The notes below the pieces were generated by a model that did not search any database, was not told the DNA's origin, and saw only the letters and a list, made by a program, of their open reading frames with translations. From Halovenus salina (lineage in GTDB: Archaea > Halobacteriota > Halobacteria > Halobacteriales > Haloarculaceae), in the NCBI RefSeq assembly GCF_026410925.1, contig NZ_CP112972.1, positions 186,001 through 250,000 on the forward strand: a stretch of 64,000 nt of DNA. The letters are read 5' to 3'. The position numbers and the translations under genes were made by a program. Below, one piece after another: positions 9,123 through 17,671 of the stretch. The stretch's first letter is position 1, and each line of letters begins with the position of its first letter.

Positions 9123-9257
9123 GTGTGACCTCCCCCAACGAGGAGACTGATTGTGAATCTGAAACCATGAGGGTACCCATGGATACGTGGGCCTACGCCA
9201 GTGGCCGGCAAATACCTGATGGGTGGTGTCTCTGTGTCGTTTTGATATCGCTGGTCG

Positions 9258-9527
9258 CTATCGGTCCCGCGCCCGCTTGGCCGCCCGCTGGGCCGCATCG
9301 ATGTGTTCTGTGACTTCCGGGTTCTCGATCTGGTCGGTGTTGACTGCGTCGAGGCTGTCGAGCAGTGTTTCGAAACTACCGCGACCAGCGTCTGCATCTT
9401 TCACCTCGGCTGTGGCCGTCTTTGCTTCTTTAATTGCTGTCTGGACCTCGGTCTGATCGCTTTTCTCAGCCGCCGCTTCGAGATGGTCTTCGAGCGACGA
9501 GAGCAGGTGATCTCGCTCGTCCATCAT
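9258..9527 (-). CDS. Small acidic helical protein of unknown function
   Basis: 89 residues, almost entirely predicted helix with heptad-like spacing ([36 protein letters not shown]), so probably a helical bundle or coiled coil. No known motif was recognised. Its start overlaps the stop of the phosphoribosyltransferase gene by 4 bases, which points to translational coupling with hpt and supports it as a real gene. The 135 bases after it carry the dnaG promoter region. Confidence 0.7.
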   Translation of the reverse strand: MMDERDHLLSSLEDHLEAAAEKSDQTEVQTAIKEAKTATAEVKDADAGRGSFETLLDSLDAVNTDQIENPEVTEHIDAAQRAAKRARDR

Positions 9528-10093
9528 CCATCCCCTTCCGCGTCGACGATGACGACCTCGCCGTCGATTACGTCGACGTTCACCAGTGTCTTGGCGTCGA
9601 ATCCTTCCTCCTCGACTTTGTTCTCACCGCCGACTTTCTTGATGACTGCGACAGTATCGACGACCTCCGCGCCGAGCCCATCGAGGGCGGTGAGCAGCGC
9701 CGACAGCGTTCCGCCCGTCGAGAGCACATCGTCAAGGACGAGCACCCGGTCGCCCTCGGAGACACGGTTGATGTACATCTCGTTTTCCGAGTAGCCGGTG
9801 ACCTGTGAGATCGGCACCTCGCCGTCGAGGCCGTACTGGCGTTTGCGGACAACCACGAGCGGGATGTCCGTCGCCAGCGAGACGGCCGTCGAGATGTGAA
9901 TCCCCATCGCCTCGGGGGCGATAATCTTGTCGACGTTCACGAGGTCGGCCTTCCGGACGATGCGGACGACAATCTCGCGCAGGAGTCCCGGCTCTAGCAT
10001 CGGAACACCGTCGCTTACGGGATGGACGAAGTAATGGTAGCCGTCTTTCTCGATAATCGGCGCGTCGAGCAACGAGTCACTGAGTTTGTCCAT
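9524..10093 (-). CDS. hpt: Purine phosphoribosyltransferase (HPRT/APRT-like, archaeal Hpt)
   Basis: 189 residues. Transfers phosphoribose from PRPP to a purine base for salvage. The PRPP-binding signature [14 protein letters not shown] is at 117-130; the N-terminal hood and [14 protein letters not shown] (57-70) match the archaeal hypoxanthine/guanine enzymes that look like APRT. Base preference cannot be read from sequence with certainty. The ATG at 10093 was chosen over an upstream in-frame start: the family N-terminus [14 protein letters not shown] begins there and a TATA-like box lies 27 bases before it. Confidence 0.88.
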   Translation of the reverse strand: MDKLSDSLLDAPIIEKDGYHYFVHPVSDGVPMLEPGLLREIVVRIVRKADLVNVDKIIAPEAMGIHISTAVSLATDIPLVVVRKRQYGLDGEVPISQVTGYSENEMYINRVSEGDRVLVLDDVLSTGGTLSALLTALDGLGAEVVDTVAVIKKVGGENKVEEEGFDAKTLVNVDVIDGEVVIVDAEGDG

Positions 10094-10115
10094 GTCACCG
10101 GTAGGCCAACTGAGT

Positions 10116-10123
10116 CTAAAAAA
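10116..10123 (-). promoter_or_regulatory. TATA-like box for hpt
   Basis: On the minus strand CTTTTTTAG is centred about 27 bases before the hpt ATG, as in leaderless haloarchaeal promoters. Confidence 0.45.
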
Positions 10124-10200
10124 GCTGTTGTTAAATAGCCAGAGCCACCCGCGACCTCGAACCGCACCGCTGTGCCCGAGACCGCTACATACGTTGTCTG

Positions 10201-11634
10201 TTACGCCGGAATCCGGTCGATAATCGTCTCTTCGTCGACGACCAGGTTGTACGCCTGCTCGTCGTCGTTCCACAGGACGAGCACGTTCTCGACGAAGAGC
10301 GCCTCGCCGTAGGCTGCTGTTTGCAGGTCGGCGTTCAGTGTTGTCTCCTTTGTCACCACCGCGAAGTGGTCGATTTTCTGACTGCCGTCAGCGACCAAGA
10401 CGAGGGGATGGCCCCCCTCGGCGAGGTCGTGGCTCAGCTTCACCACCAGGCAGTCGATTCGGTCTGTCACGTGTCGCTCGCTCTCTTTGAGCTTTGCAAC
10501 CTGACTCCGGTCCGGACGCACGTCGATTGCGGACGCGCCGTCCTGTCGCAACAGCGAGTAGGCGTACTGGACATCGGCGTTGACGAACTCCTCTGTCCTG
10601 GGTGGCTGTTCACTCTCGTCTTCGGCCGGTGTGCGCTCGCCTTCGTCGAGTTGGCGCTGGAAGCTCGGGGCCGCAATCTCGGGGTGTGCTCGGAACGACC
10701 ACGACTCACTCTCCGGCGTCTCGTCGGGCCAGAGTCTGACTGTCGGCGCGTAGATTGTTGCGTCGGTCTCGCGTTCGACCTGTCGCTCGGTCTTTCTAAG
10801 CTGTATTGCGGTGTTTTTGTCGGCAGGTGCAACCATCGCCGCCGTCCCGTCGGGGGCGAGCCACTCCATTGCCGTCTGTACCACTTCGGCCGGCTCGTCG
10901 AGTTCCGAGAGGACGTTCCCGAACAGAATCAAATCGAACGCCCCGTCCGGGTCGAAGGACTCGATTCGCGTCTCGTGGACGGTCGGATGGAAGTTGTCAC
11001 CGGTCGCTTCGAGGAGGTCTCTCAGTACTGTGACGGCCTCGCTCGGTTCGACAGCGTGGTAGTCGACCAGTGAGTCTGCGGGCATGAACTCGTCGACCCC
11101 GAGTGCGGGGCCGCCGACTCCGGCACCGACATCGAGAACGCGGAGGTGTTTCGAGATGAGGCCATCCTCCGCGAGGTCTGTGAGCACGTACTGAACAGCA
11201 GCGAAGTACGCCGGCAGGTGATAAATCGCGTATCCGAGCGCGGTCTCCTCGTCGTAGGTGACGGTCGCACCCGAGAGATACCGGCGCTTGAAGTCCCGTA
11301 TCTTCGAGCGGAGAATCGCGCCGGAGTCTCCGTCGGGCCAGCCGGGGCCAAACCGCTCGACGAGGCGGTTCTCGACGGCCCGCGTTAGCTCCCCCGGCAG
11401 CTCATCGACGCCGTGGAACGGAACCGACACCGGCTCCGCTTCGACCGGCTCGAACAGGCCGTCATCACGCTCAACGAGGCCGAGTGACGGTGCCTGTTCT
11501 CGGAGCACCTGTCTCACCGCGGCTGGATGGGGTGTTCCGTCGACGTACTCGTAAATCTCCTCAGGGTCGACAGGGCGCACTTCCCGGAGGTACTTCGCGT
11601 TGTCTCGGACCGCTTGTCGTTGGTTCTCGTTCAT
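10201..11634 (-). CDS. Rsm22-like class I SAM methyltransferase
   Basis: 477 residues. The SAM-binding motif I is [16 protein letters not shown] (164-179), followed by methyltransferase strands such as [19 protein letters not shown]. The overall layout matches the small ribosomal subunit Rsm22 family, which is linked to mitochondrial ribosome assembly in eukaryotes and of unknown target in archaea. The N-terminal 100 residues are helical, and the last 90 residues form an OB-like beta-rich tail. No cysteine cluster is seen. The start overlaps the stop of tyrA by 4 bases, so the two are co-translated. An open frame continues upstream through tyrA but has no coding character there. Confidence 0.78.
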   Translation of the reverse strand: MNENQRQAVRDNAKYLREVRPVDPEEIYEYVDGTPHPAAVRQVLREQAPSLGLVERDDGLFEPVEAEPVSVPFHGVDELPGELTRAVENRLVERFGPGWPDGDSGAILRSKIRDFKRRYLSGATVTYDEETALGYAIYHLPAYFAAVQYVLTDLAEDGLISKHLRVLDVGAGVGGPALGVDEFMPADSLVDYHAVEPSEAVTVLRDLLEATGDNFHPTVHETRIESFDPDGAFDLILFGNVLSELDEPAEVVQTAMEWLAPDGTAAMVAPADKNTAIQLRKTERQVERETDATIYAPTVRLWPDETPESESWSFRAHPEIAAPSFQRQLDEGERTPAEDESEQPPRTEEFVNADVQYAYSLLRQDGASAIDVRPDRSQVAKLKESERHVTDRIDCLVVKLSHDLAEGGHPLVLVADGSQKIDHFAVVTKETTLNADLQTAAYGEALFVENVLVLWNDDEQAYNLVVDEETIIDRIPA

Positions 11635-12395
11635 GATTGACTGAGTTGCTCGTACAGGGCCTCGAACGTCTCCCGGTCTGCGTCTGCGAGACGTGTTGCC
11701 GCCGCTGCCACGTCGTCCGCGCCGTCGAAGGCCTCCTGGATGTCGGCATACACCTGGGAGTTCCCACCGGCCACCTGGCCGACAAGTGACTGTAACTCTC
11801 CGGATACTGTCGTCTGGAACCGGTCCGGAACGGACTCGCCCGCGAGTGCGTACGCCAGTATCGCAGCGTGTGCCTTGCTTTGTACCGTCGCCATCGCCTC
11901 GTCGTGTTCGGCCGCTGTCGTCTCGAACACTTCGTTCCCGCGCTCGGCGAAACAGTCCCGGATGAACGCAACTGTCGGCCCGTCTTCGTCGACCACGACA
12001 GGTACGTTCCCGGGCTCGTTGTCCGGCGAAAACAGGGGATGAAAGCTCGCTCGCTCCACTCCGGGTGCGTGTCGGCAAAGCGCCTCGGCGGGCTCGGACA
12101 TCGTTCCAGTTACGTCGATAGCTGCCGCCTGTGCCCGAGGGACGTGGGCCTCGATAGCCGCTTGAGCGGCTCCGATTGGCACTGCAATACAGACGAGGTC
12201 GTAGGTGGTGTCGGGGGTCGTGACGGCCGTTCCGCCAGTCGCTGATGCCGCCCGCTCGGCAACGGCGGTATCCTGATCATAGTAGCTGACGGTACAACTC
12301 TCGGCCGCTGGAAGGGTAGATGGCACGTCACGGCCCGAAAGAATGTCGCCGACCCACTGACCCATAGCGCCGGCCCCGACGATGAGTACCTCCAT
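11631..12395 (-). CDS. tyrA: Prephenate dehydrogenase
   Basis: 254 residues. Converts prephenate to 4-hydroxyphenylpyruvate with NAD(P)+ for tyrosine synthesis. The N-terminal Rossmann motif is VLIVGAGAMGQWVGD, the middle has FHPLFSPDNE, which matches the family's H-P-M/L-F-G/S element around the catalytic His, and the C-terminal half is a helical dimerisation region. The ATG at 12395 begins exactly at the first Rossmann strand; two upstream ATGs would add an unrelated tail. It shares a 4-base overlap with the methyltransferase gene downstream. Chorismate mutase and shikimate kinase genes of the same pathway lie at about 36.6-37.7 kb. Confidence 0.9.
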   Translation of the reverse strand: MEVLIVGAGAMGQWVGDILSGRDVPSTLPAAESCTVSYYDQDTAVAERAASATGGTAVTTPDTTYDLVCIAVPIGAAQAAIEAHVPRAQAAAIDVTGTMSEPAEALCRHAPGVERASFHPLFSPDNEPGNVPVVVDEDGPTVAFIRDCFAERGNEVFETTAAEHDEAMATVQSKAHAAILAYALAGESVPDRFQTTVSGELQSLVGQVAGGNSQVYADIQEAFDGADDVAAAATRLADADRETFEALYEQLSQS

Positions 12396-12478
12396 TATCC
12401 ACTGCATAGACAGTTCGGGCAAAAAGGGGTTCGAATCCATCTCGTGACTCCGACCGCGGGAAATCGGCGTGCTACGAA

Positions 12479-12488
12479 CTTATAAATA
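12479..12488 (+). promoter_or_regulatory. TATA box for the S49 peptidase operon
   Basis: ACTTATAAATAG spans this place, about 28 bases before the ATG at 12514. This is one of the clearest TATA boxes in the window and predicts a leaderless transcript. Confidence 0.6.
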
Positions 12489-12513
12489 GCATCTCTCCCA
12501 ATCAACGCCTGGA

Positions 12514-13539
12514 ATGAGTTCACGAGACGCGGCCGAAGAGGAAGACACCTCCGAAGGTCCGCCCTCCGAAACCGAACCAGGAAGCCCACCGACGGAGTCC
12601 TCACAGCTTTTCGGAGTTGTGTTGGTAGCGGCTGTCGCTGCCATCCTTGCCGGTATGGTCGTCCTGACGCTTGCTTTCGGTGTCGCTGGTGGATCAAGTG
12701 CCGACGGTACTGTCGCAGTTGTCTCGATTGAAGGACCGATTGCAGAGCCGATTGGCGAGAACCTGGAAAGCGAACTCCGGGATATCCGAACCAACGAGTC
12801 GATCGACGCAGTCGTCCTGAAGATGAACACGCCCGGTGGTGCCCCCGAACCGACAGAACGGATGTATATGTCGATACAGCGGACGAGCCAAGAGATGCCG
12901 GTCCTGGCGAGCGTCCAGGGGCTGAGCGCCTCCGCTGGCTATTATATGATGTCGCCGTCTGAGGAGATTTACGTATTGCCGTCGTCGCAGGTCGGGAGTG
13001 TCGGACTCGCTGCGGGTGCTCCACGACCACAGCCCCCGGTTCGCGGACCGAGCGGCCCGGACAAGCGTGGCTCGAACGTAATCCAATCCTGGGCACAACT
13101 GGAGACGCTCGGTAATATCTTCATCGAGACAATCATGGAACAACGCGGCGACCGCATCGAGCTTAGCCGCGAGGAGATATCGACCGCGAAGGTGTTCCTC
13201 GGCGTGAACAGTGTCGAAAACGGGTACGCCGACCAGCTCGGCTCACTCGACGACGCTATCGACGACGCCGCCGAGCGGGCAGACCTAGAGGAGTATCGAA
13301 TCGCCGAGCGAGAGATCGGTGGGCTCACCACCCTCCCGATTTTCGCCAAAACTGAGCACGGACTCGTCGCAATCTACGACGAGAATCCGTCTGTTGCGGA
13401 TGTGCGACCAATTAGCACCGCGATGGTCTACGAACCAGCAATCCCACACATCAGTGAGCTCGAAGCGGTCACATCGCCGAATCTCGACGAAATCGTTGCC
13501 AACGCTGTGAGCGAGAACGATGGAGGTGAACAGCCATGA
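12514..13539 (+). CDS. sppA: Membrane-anchored S49 peptidase (SppA-like)
   Basis: 341 residues. An acidic N-terminal tail, one membrane helix (about 32-57), then an S49/ClpP-fold domain facing outward. Matches to SppA: VLKMNTPGGAPEPTERMY (LRIDSPGG-like), SASAGYYMM with S140 at the nucleophile position, and VGSVGL (160-165, IGSIGV-like). The usual Lys general base in a Y-K context is not obvious; K184 in GPDKRGSN is the nearest candidate, so the active site is not canonical. SppA enzymes clear signal-peptide remnants or membrane proteins. The stop overlaps the next gene's start by 4 bases. Confidence 0.82.
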   Translation: MSSRDAAEEEDTSEGPPSETEPGSPPTESSQLFGVVLVAAVAAILAGMVVLTLAFGVAGGSSADGTVAVVSIEGPIAEPIGENLESELRDIRTNESIDAVVLKMNTPGGAPEPTERMYMSIQRTSQEMPVLASVQGLSASAGYYMMSPSEEIYVLPSSQVGSVGLAAGAPRPQPPVRGPSGPDKRGSNVIQSWAQLETLGNIFIETIMEQRGDRIELSREEISTAKVFLGVNSVENGYADQLGSLDDAIDDAAERADLEEYRIAEREIGGLTTLPIFAKTEHGLVAIYDENPSVADVRPISTAMVYEPAIPHISELEAVTSPNLDEIVANAVSENDGGEQP

Positions 13540-14510
13540 AAGCCAGAACAGCGGGGATTCTTTCGTTCCTCGCGGTGTTCGCCGTCGTCGTCGCTGGTGG
13601 TGCTGTCGTCGGGCTGTCGATGGACCAGGACACAGCGCCGGGAGCCGCTCCCGAGCACGTCGAACTCGACAACCCACAGTACGATGCCGACCGCCTGACC
13701 TCTGAGAGCTCGCCGGGAACGGCTGATATCCAGCTCGATAGTGACGCCTTCGAAAGCCATGTCGTCGTACACATGGGCGGGAGTGCGACCAAGCGCACAA
13801 TCACGCCACTACTGAACGCACTCGTCAGAGACGGCCACAACGTTACAGTCATCTCTGACGGGTTCGGCAGCCAGCCCGGTGGCCCCGTGGGATTCTCGGA
13901 GGGCGCTGTCAACCAGCGGACAACCCAAGTTGGCGGAAGCCAATCCGAACTCAGCTCCGCACTGGAGACTGCACACGGCCTCATCAGTATCGGCGTCAAC
14001 AGCTACAGTGACGAAGATCTCAACGCAATCGGCTCGTTCGTCGAAAGTGGCGGGCGGATGGTAGCTACTGTCGAACCGAGCCAGGAGTTTGCCCTCGGTG
14101 AAGGGCTCTCTGAGGTGTACGGCGAGCTCGACGCGTACACCGAGCCCGGGTACGTTTACAATCTCGAAGAGAACGACCTGAATTACCAGCGCATCTTCGC
14201 ACAATCGGGCGGCGATTCGATGCTGACCGCGGGTGTCGATAGGGTTGTCCTCGACAGCGCGACGCCAGTGCAGGCCAGTACGGTCGACGAGCGTCTCGTG
14301 CCCATCGACGGGACCGAACTATCGGTCACCAGAGCCGAAACCGAGAAACCCGTTCTTGTCCGTAACGGCGATGTCGCTCTCATCGGAGACACGCAGTTCA
14401 TGACGCCAGAGAACACACAGCGTGCTGATAACGATGTCTTCGTCGGCAACATCGCAGAGTTCCTAGTCGAAGCTGACCGAACCTTTGACAACGCGCAGGA
14501 GGGCACCTGA
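13536..14510 (+). CDS. DUF4350-like membrane-anchored protein
   Basis: 324 residues with an N-terminal hydrophobic segment (about 6-28, signal anchor) and a large extracytoplasmic domain. The order VVVHMGG, HNVTVISDGF, LISIGVNSYSDEDLNAIGSFVESGGRMV fits a DUF4350/glutamine-amidotransferase-like alpha/beta fold, in which the GG(R/K)-hydrophobic turn after a long helix is typical. No catalytic Cys is present, so it is probably a non-enzymatic binding domain. Being translationally coupled to the S49 peptidase, it may be a partner or regulator of that enzyme; this is inference from gene order. Confidence 0.68.
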   Translation: MKARTAGILSFLAVFAVVVAGGAVVGLSMDQDTAPGAAPEHVELDNPQYDADRLTSESSPGTADIQLDSDAFESHVVVHMGGSATKRTITPLLNALVRDGHNVTVISDGFGSQPGGPVGFSEGAVNQRTTQVGGSQSELSSALETAHGLISIGVNSYSDEDLNAIGSFVESGGRMVATVEPSQEFALGEGLSEVYGELDAYTEPGYVYNLEENDLNYQRIFAQSGGDSMLTAGVDRVVLDSATPVQASTVDERLVPIDGTELSVTRAETEKPVLVRNGDVALIGDTQFMTPENTQRADNDVFVGNIAEFLVEADRTFDNAQEGT

Positions 14511-14599
14511 CCGTACGCCAGCTCGGAGGTTACCGAGGAGGTGCCAGACAACTACACCGGGACCGAAGGCTTTTCGGGCGCGCCGCAAAAATCGGTCGT

Positions 14600-14989
14600 A
14601 TGGCCGAAGACAACGAGAAAACCGAAGCCAGCGAAGAACAGGGAGACGACAGCGAGGAGAAATCCTTCCGAGAGCGTGTCGAGGAGATTCGCGAACAGCG
14701 CGCAGAGCGCGAAGGCGAAGACGGAGAAGGCCGACCAGAACCGCCCGAGGGAATGATGGGCGGCGGCGGTGGCGGTATGGGCGGTAACCCATTCGCCCAG
14801 ATGATGGGCGGTATGATGGGCGGTGGCGGCGGTCCCGGCGGTGCAGGCGGCCCGATGGGGGGCGCACCCGGCCGCGGCCAGGAGTCCGGCGACGACGAGG
14901 AGATGATTCGCGAGGTCCGAAAGCTGCGCGACGAAGTGCACGATGTCCGCCGCTCGCTCGACCGCATTGCTGACGCGCTCGAAGAGTAA
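14600..14989 (+). CDS. Small acidic protein with a Gly/Met-rich middle and coiled-coil end
   Basis: 129 residues in three parts. Residues 1-50 are highly charged helix (SFRERVEEIREQRAEREG). Residues 52-95 are almost only Gly, Met, Pro and Ala, with repeats such as MMGGGGGGMGG and MMGGMMGGGGG. Residues 98-129 are a predicted coiled coil (EVRKLRDEVHDVRRSLDRIADALEE). The GGMGG pattern looks like the flexible tails of Hsp60/Hsp70 chaperones, including the DnaK tail encoded in this window. No family is recognised. It may be a scaffold or chaperone-linked adaptor; that is a guess. Codon use is normal for the region. Confidence 0.7.
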   Translation: MAEDNEKTEASEEQGDDSEEKSFRERVEEIREQRAEREGEDGEGRPEPPEGMMGGGGGGMGGNPFAQMMGGMMGGGGGPGGAGGPMGGAPGRGQESGDDEEMIREVRKLRDEVHDVRRSLDRIADALEE

Positions 14990-15067
14990 ACCTGAGTTCT
15001 GTCCGCTCGCGCCGGTACGGGTGGCCGCTGTCTGTGAACTGTGAGTCAATTGTTCGGTGTTCACCGG

Positions 15068-15076
15068 TCTTTTTTA
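15068..15076 (+). promoter_or_regulatory. TATA-like box for the acyl-CoA ligase gene
   Basis: TCTTTTTTA lies about 45 bases before the ATG at 15117. Transcription would start near 15097, leaving a leader of about 20 bases that includes a purine-rich GGGAG at 15104-15108, a possible ribosome binding site. Confidence 0.4.
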
Positions 15077-15116
15077 TGAGTGTCCTGTGTAACCAGTCCA
15101 CACAGGGAGCATCTAC

Positions 15117-17141
15117 ATGAGTGAAATACGGGAGCCCGACTGGCTAGCGCGCGAGCGGGAGTACGAGGACGACCTCGAACGGTACGGAACGATTCCCGAA
15201 CTGTTCGAACGAAGTGTCGAGCGACAGCCACAGAGCGATGCACAGCTCTACAAAGGCGGTATCTACGACCGGTCACTAATCGAGGGGGACGTCCTCTCGC
15301 CGGCTCCTGTCGGCGAGTACGCGAGCATCTCGTACCGCGAGATGCACGATATCGTCAGGCACTTAGCGACCGGATTTCGGGAAATTGGACTGGGAGAAAA
15401 AGACAGAGTCGGCCTCCTCTCGAACACACGAATGGAGTGGGCACAGGCCGATCTCGGGTTACTGGCTGCGGGCTGTGTCGTGACGACGGTCTACACCGAC
15501 TCCTCGCCAGAACAGGTGGAGTACTTGCTGTCTGATCCCAACGGGTCTGCGGTCGTTGTCGAGAACGAGCAGCTGCTCGACCGCCTCTTCGAGGTCGAGG
15601 ACAAACTCGACCTGGAGGCTATCGTGCTCATCGACGAACCAACCGAGAGCTACGACAGGGAGTCGCTCTATACCCTCGCAGACGTACACGAAATGGGGGT
15701 TGAAAACTTCGACGAGACGGCCTACGACGGGTGGATCGAGGAGACACACCCCTCGGACCTCGCGAGCCTGATATATACATCAGGGACGACAGGAAAGCCA
15801 AAGGGCGTTCGACTCACCCACTGGAACTTCCGGTCAAACGTCCACCAGATTCGGCGACGGATTGGACCCCGCGACGGCGAACCCGACCGCCTTTCGATCG
15901 ATGCTCATACGACGGCCATCTCGTTTCTCCCGCTTGCTCACGTCTTCGAGCGGCTCGCAGGCCATTTCCTGATGTTCGGCTCGGGGGCGGCGATTGGCTA
16001 CGCCGAGAGTACTGACACCATCGCCGATGATATCGCCAAAATAGGGCCAACGTCGGGGGCTAGCGTTCCCCGGGTGTACGAGCGTATCTTCGACAGCATG
16101 CGCGAGCAGGCGAGTGAGGGCTCCGGTGGTGCACTCAAACAACGGATATTCAACTGGGCACTCGATGTCGCAAAGAAGTACCAGATGGCCGACGACCCCG
16201 GTGGAGTACTCGGTCTCAAACACGCGCTCGCAGACAGATTGGTCTACAGTGATGTCAAAGAGAGTCTCGGCGGGAACATCGAGCTCATGGTCTCTGGGGG
16301 TGGCAGCCTCAGTAAGGATCTCTGCCAGATGTTCAACGGGATGGGTGTCCCTATCGTCGAAGGATACGGGCTAACGGAGACAGCACCAGTCATCTCTGTG
16401 AACTCCCCGGACGACATCCGCCCGGGGACGCTGGGAGTCCCCCTCGAAGGTATCGACGTTGCTATCGACCAGTCGGCTACGCTCGAAGAGGATCTCGAAG
16501 ACAGTGATTCGCTCGTCGGCGAGCTACTGGTCCGTGGGGACAACGTCACCAGTGGCTACTGGAACAAGCCGGGTGCCACCGAGCGGGCATTCGTCGAGGA
16601 CCCCCTCGACAGGGATGAGTTGGTCGCGCCGGGCGACCTCACAGCGAGTGGCAAGTGGTTCAGAACGGGTGACTTGGTCGAGTACACGTCGGACGGCTTT
16701 CTCATCTTCCACGATCGAATCAAACAGGTCTTCGTGCTGGATACCGGGAAGAACGTCGCTCCCCAGCCACTCGAAGATGTCTTCGCCACCGAAGACCGCA
16801 TCGAGCAGATAATGGTTCTCGGCGACAACCGGAAGTTCGTCGGCGCGCTCGTTGTCCCGAACTTCGAACGACTCCGCTCCTGGGCCGCCTCGAACAATCT
16901 TGACCTCTCCGATGACCCCGAGGAACTGGTCAACGACGAGCGCGTCATCTCCTGGATTCAGGAGACGATTGCAGACGGTAACGAGCAGTTCAGCGAACAC
17001 GAACAGATCAAGAAGTTCGCACTCGTCCCCGAAGAGTGGACACCCGGGAACGACCTGCTGACACCGTCGATGAAGAAAAAGCGCCGGACCATTCTGGACG
17101 CGTACCAAGACCGCGTTGAGGAGATCTACGGCGATGAGTGA
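15117..17141 (+). CDS. AMP-dependent acyl-CoA synthetase/ligase (long-chain type)
   Basis: 674 residues. Activates a carboxylic acid as acyl-AMP and then acyl-CoA. The AMP-binding signature YTSGTTGKPKGV starts at about residue 220, the second conserved core is GYGLTETAPV, and FRTGDLVEYTSDGFLIFHDR holds the C-terminal hinge Asp. The end MKKKRRTILDAYQDRVEEIY has the lysine-rich tail of long-chain enzymes (FadD15/ACSL type), and the length fits that subfamily better than acetyl-CoA synthetase. The true substrate is not known: haloarchaea have little fatty acid in their lipids, so catabolism of external fatty acids or another acid is possible. Confidence 0.88.
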   Translation: MSEIREPDWLAREREYEDDLERYGTIPELFERSVERQPQSDAQLYKGGIYDRSLIEGDVLSPAPVGEYASISYREMHDIVRHLATGFREIGLGEKDRVGLLSNTRMEWAQADLGLLAAGCVVTTVYTDSSPEQVEYLLSDPNGSAVVVENEQLLDRLFEVEDKLDLEAIVLIDEPTESYDRESLYTLADVHEMGVENFDETAYDGWIEETHPSDLASLIYTSGTTGKPKGVRLTHWNFRSNVHQIRRRIGPRDGEPDRLSIDAHTTAISFLPLAHVFERLAGHFLMFGSGAAIGYAESTDTIADDIAKIGPTSGASVPRVYERIFDSMREQASEGSGGALKQRIFNWALDVAKKYQMADDPGGVLGLKHALADRLVYSDVKESLGGNIELMVSGGGSLSKDLCQMFNGMGVPIVEGYGLTETAPVISVNSPDDIRPGTLGVPLEGIDVAIDQSATLEEDLEDSDSLVGELLVRGDNVTSGYWNKPGATERAFVEDPLDRDELVAPGDLTASGKWFRTGDLVEYTSDGFLIFHDRIKQVFVLDTGKNVAPQPLEDVFATEDRIEQIMVLGDNRKFVGALVVPNFERLRSWAASNNLDLSDDPEELVNDERVISWIQETIADGNEQFSEHEQIKKFALVPEEWTPGNDLLTPSMKKKRRTILDAYQDRVEEIYGDE

Positions 17142-17142
17142 G

Positions 17143-17526
17143 CTACTCGACGGCCACCGTCAGGGTCCGCGTTCGTGGCCCGTCGCATTCGAGTAACAGG
17201 ACGGACTGCCAGGTGCCGAGCCTGAGCGTTCCGTCCTCGACCGGGATAGTTACGTCTGGACCGACCAGCAGCGACCGGAGGTGTGCGGGTGCGTTGCCGT
17301 CGAGTCGGTCGTGTTCCCATCCGCTGTCGGTTATCAGCTCCGAGAGCGCATCTTCGATATCGTCGAGCAGGCGTGACTCCGCCTCATTGACCGTCACGCC
17401 GGCGGTCGTGTGCTGGACAAATACTGTTACGGTGCCCGATGCCGAGGACGGAATCGCAGCACTTACTCGGTCTGTTACGTCCACGACATCGAGATGGTCG
17501 GTCGTCTGAATCTCGAACTGGTCCAT
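17143..17526 (-). CDS. YjbQ/UPF0047 family protein
   Basis: 127 residues, the full length of the YjbQ family. Conserved pieces are VFVQHTTAGVTVNE (HTSA..INE-like), WEHDRLDGNAPAHLRSLLVGPDVTIPV and TWQSVLLLECDGPR. The family is a beta-barrel trimer annotated in some bacteria as a secondary thiamine-phosphate synthase; the real role in archaea is unknown. An in-frame ATG at 17592 would add 22 residues encoded partly by a 111-bp repeat element; the family N-terminus and a TATA-like box support 17526. Convergent with the ligase gene, one base between stop codons. Confidence 0.88.
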   Translation of the reverse strand: MDQFEIQTTDHLDVVDVTDRVSAAIPSSASGTVTVFVQHTTAGVTVNEAESRLLDDIEDALSELITDSGWEHDRLDGNAPAHLRSLLVGPDVTIPVEDGTLRLGTWQSVLLLECDGPRTRTLTVAVE

Positions 17527-17547
17527 ACCGAGCGTTCGGTCGGTGCT

Positions 17548-17555
17548 GTTATGAG
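17548..17555 (-). promoter_or_regulatory. TATA-like box for yjbQ
   Basis: On the minus strand CTCATAAC is centred about 25 bases before the ATG at 17526. It lies just outside the 111-bp inverted-repeat element, so the element may supply sequences upstream of this promoter. Confidence 0.4.
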
Positions 17556-17560
17556 CTTTC

Positions 17561-17671
17561 ATAGTGATTGTTGCGGTTATTTTCGTGACCACGTCACGAA
17601 TCTCGGTGTTTCACCGCGTGAGACCCACGTCTCGTTTCCCAACGGCGGTAAAGACTCGCAACAATCACTAT
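17561..17671. mobile_element. 111-bp element with perfect 15-bp terminal inverted repeats (MITE-like)
   Basis: ATAGTGATTGTTGCG at 17561-17575 is repeated as its exact reverse complement at 17657-17671. If the outer TA on each side is read as target duplication, the ends are 12-bp inverted repeats GTGATTGTTGCG flanked by TA, as in IS630/Tc1-type elements and their non-autonomous MITEs. Inside is a further perfect palindrome. No protein is encoded. It fills the gap between spoVR and yjbQ, and the spoVR stop codon straddles its right edge. Alternatively it could be an RNA stem that ends the spoVR transcript. Confidence 0.6.
17582..17600. repeat. Perfect 8-3-8 palindrome inside the MITE-like element
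   Basis: TTCGTGAC, spacer CAC, GTCACGAA: perfect 8-base arms. It sits 56-74 bases before the yjbQ start codon. It may be an operator-like site or part of the folded element. Confidence 0.6.

Noticed and set aside
12421..12445. GGGGTTCGAATCC looks like a tRNA T-arm.
   Set aside because: The stem does not pair beyond two bases, and no acceptor, D-arm or anticodon arm surrounds it. It lies in the leader region between tyrA and sppA.
14750..14880. Repeated G-rich units considered as a CRISPR array or minisatellite.
   Set aside because: The units are in frame, encode Gly/Met stretches in a protein and lack spacers.
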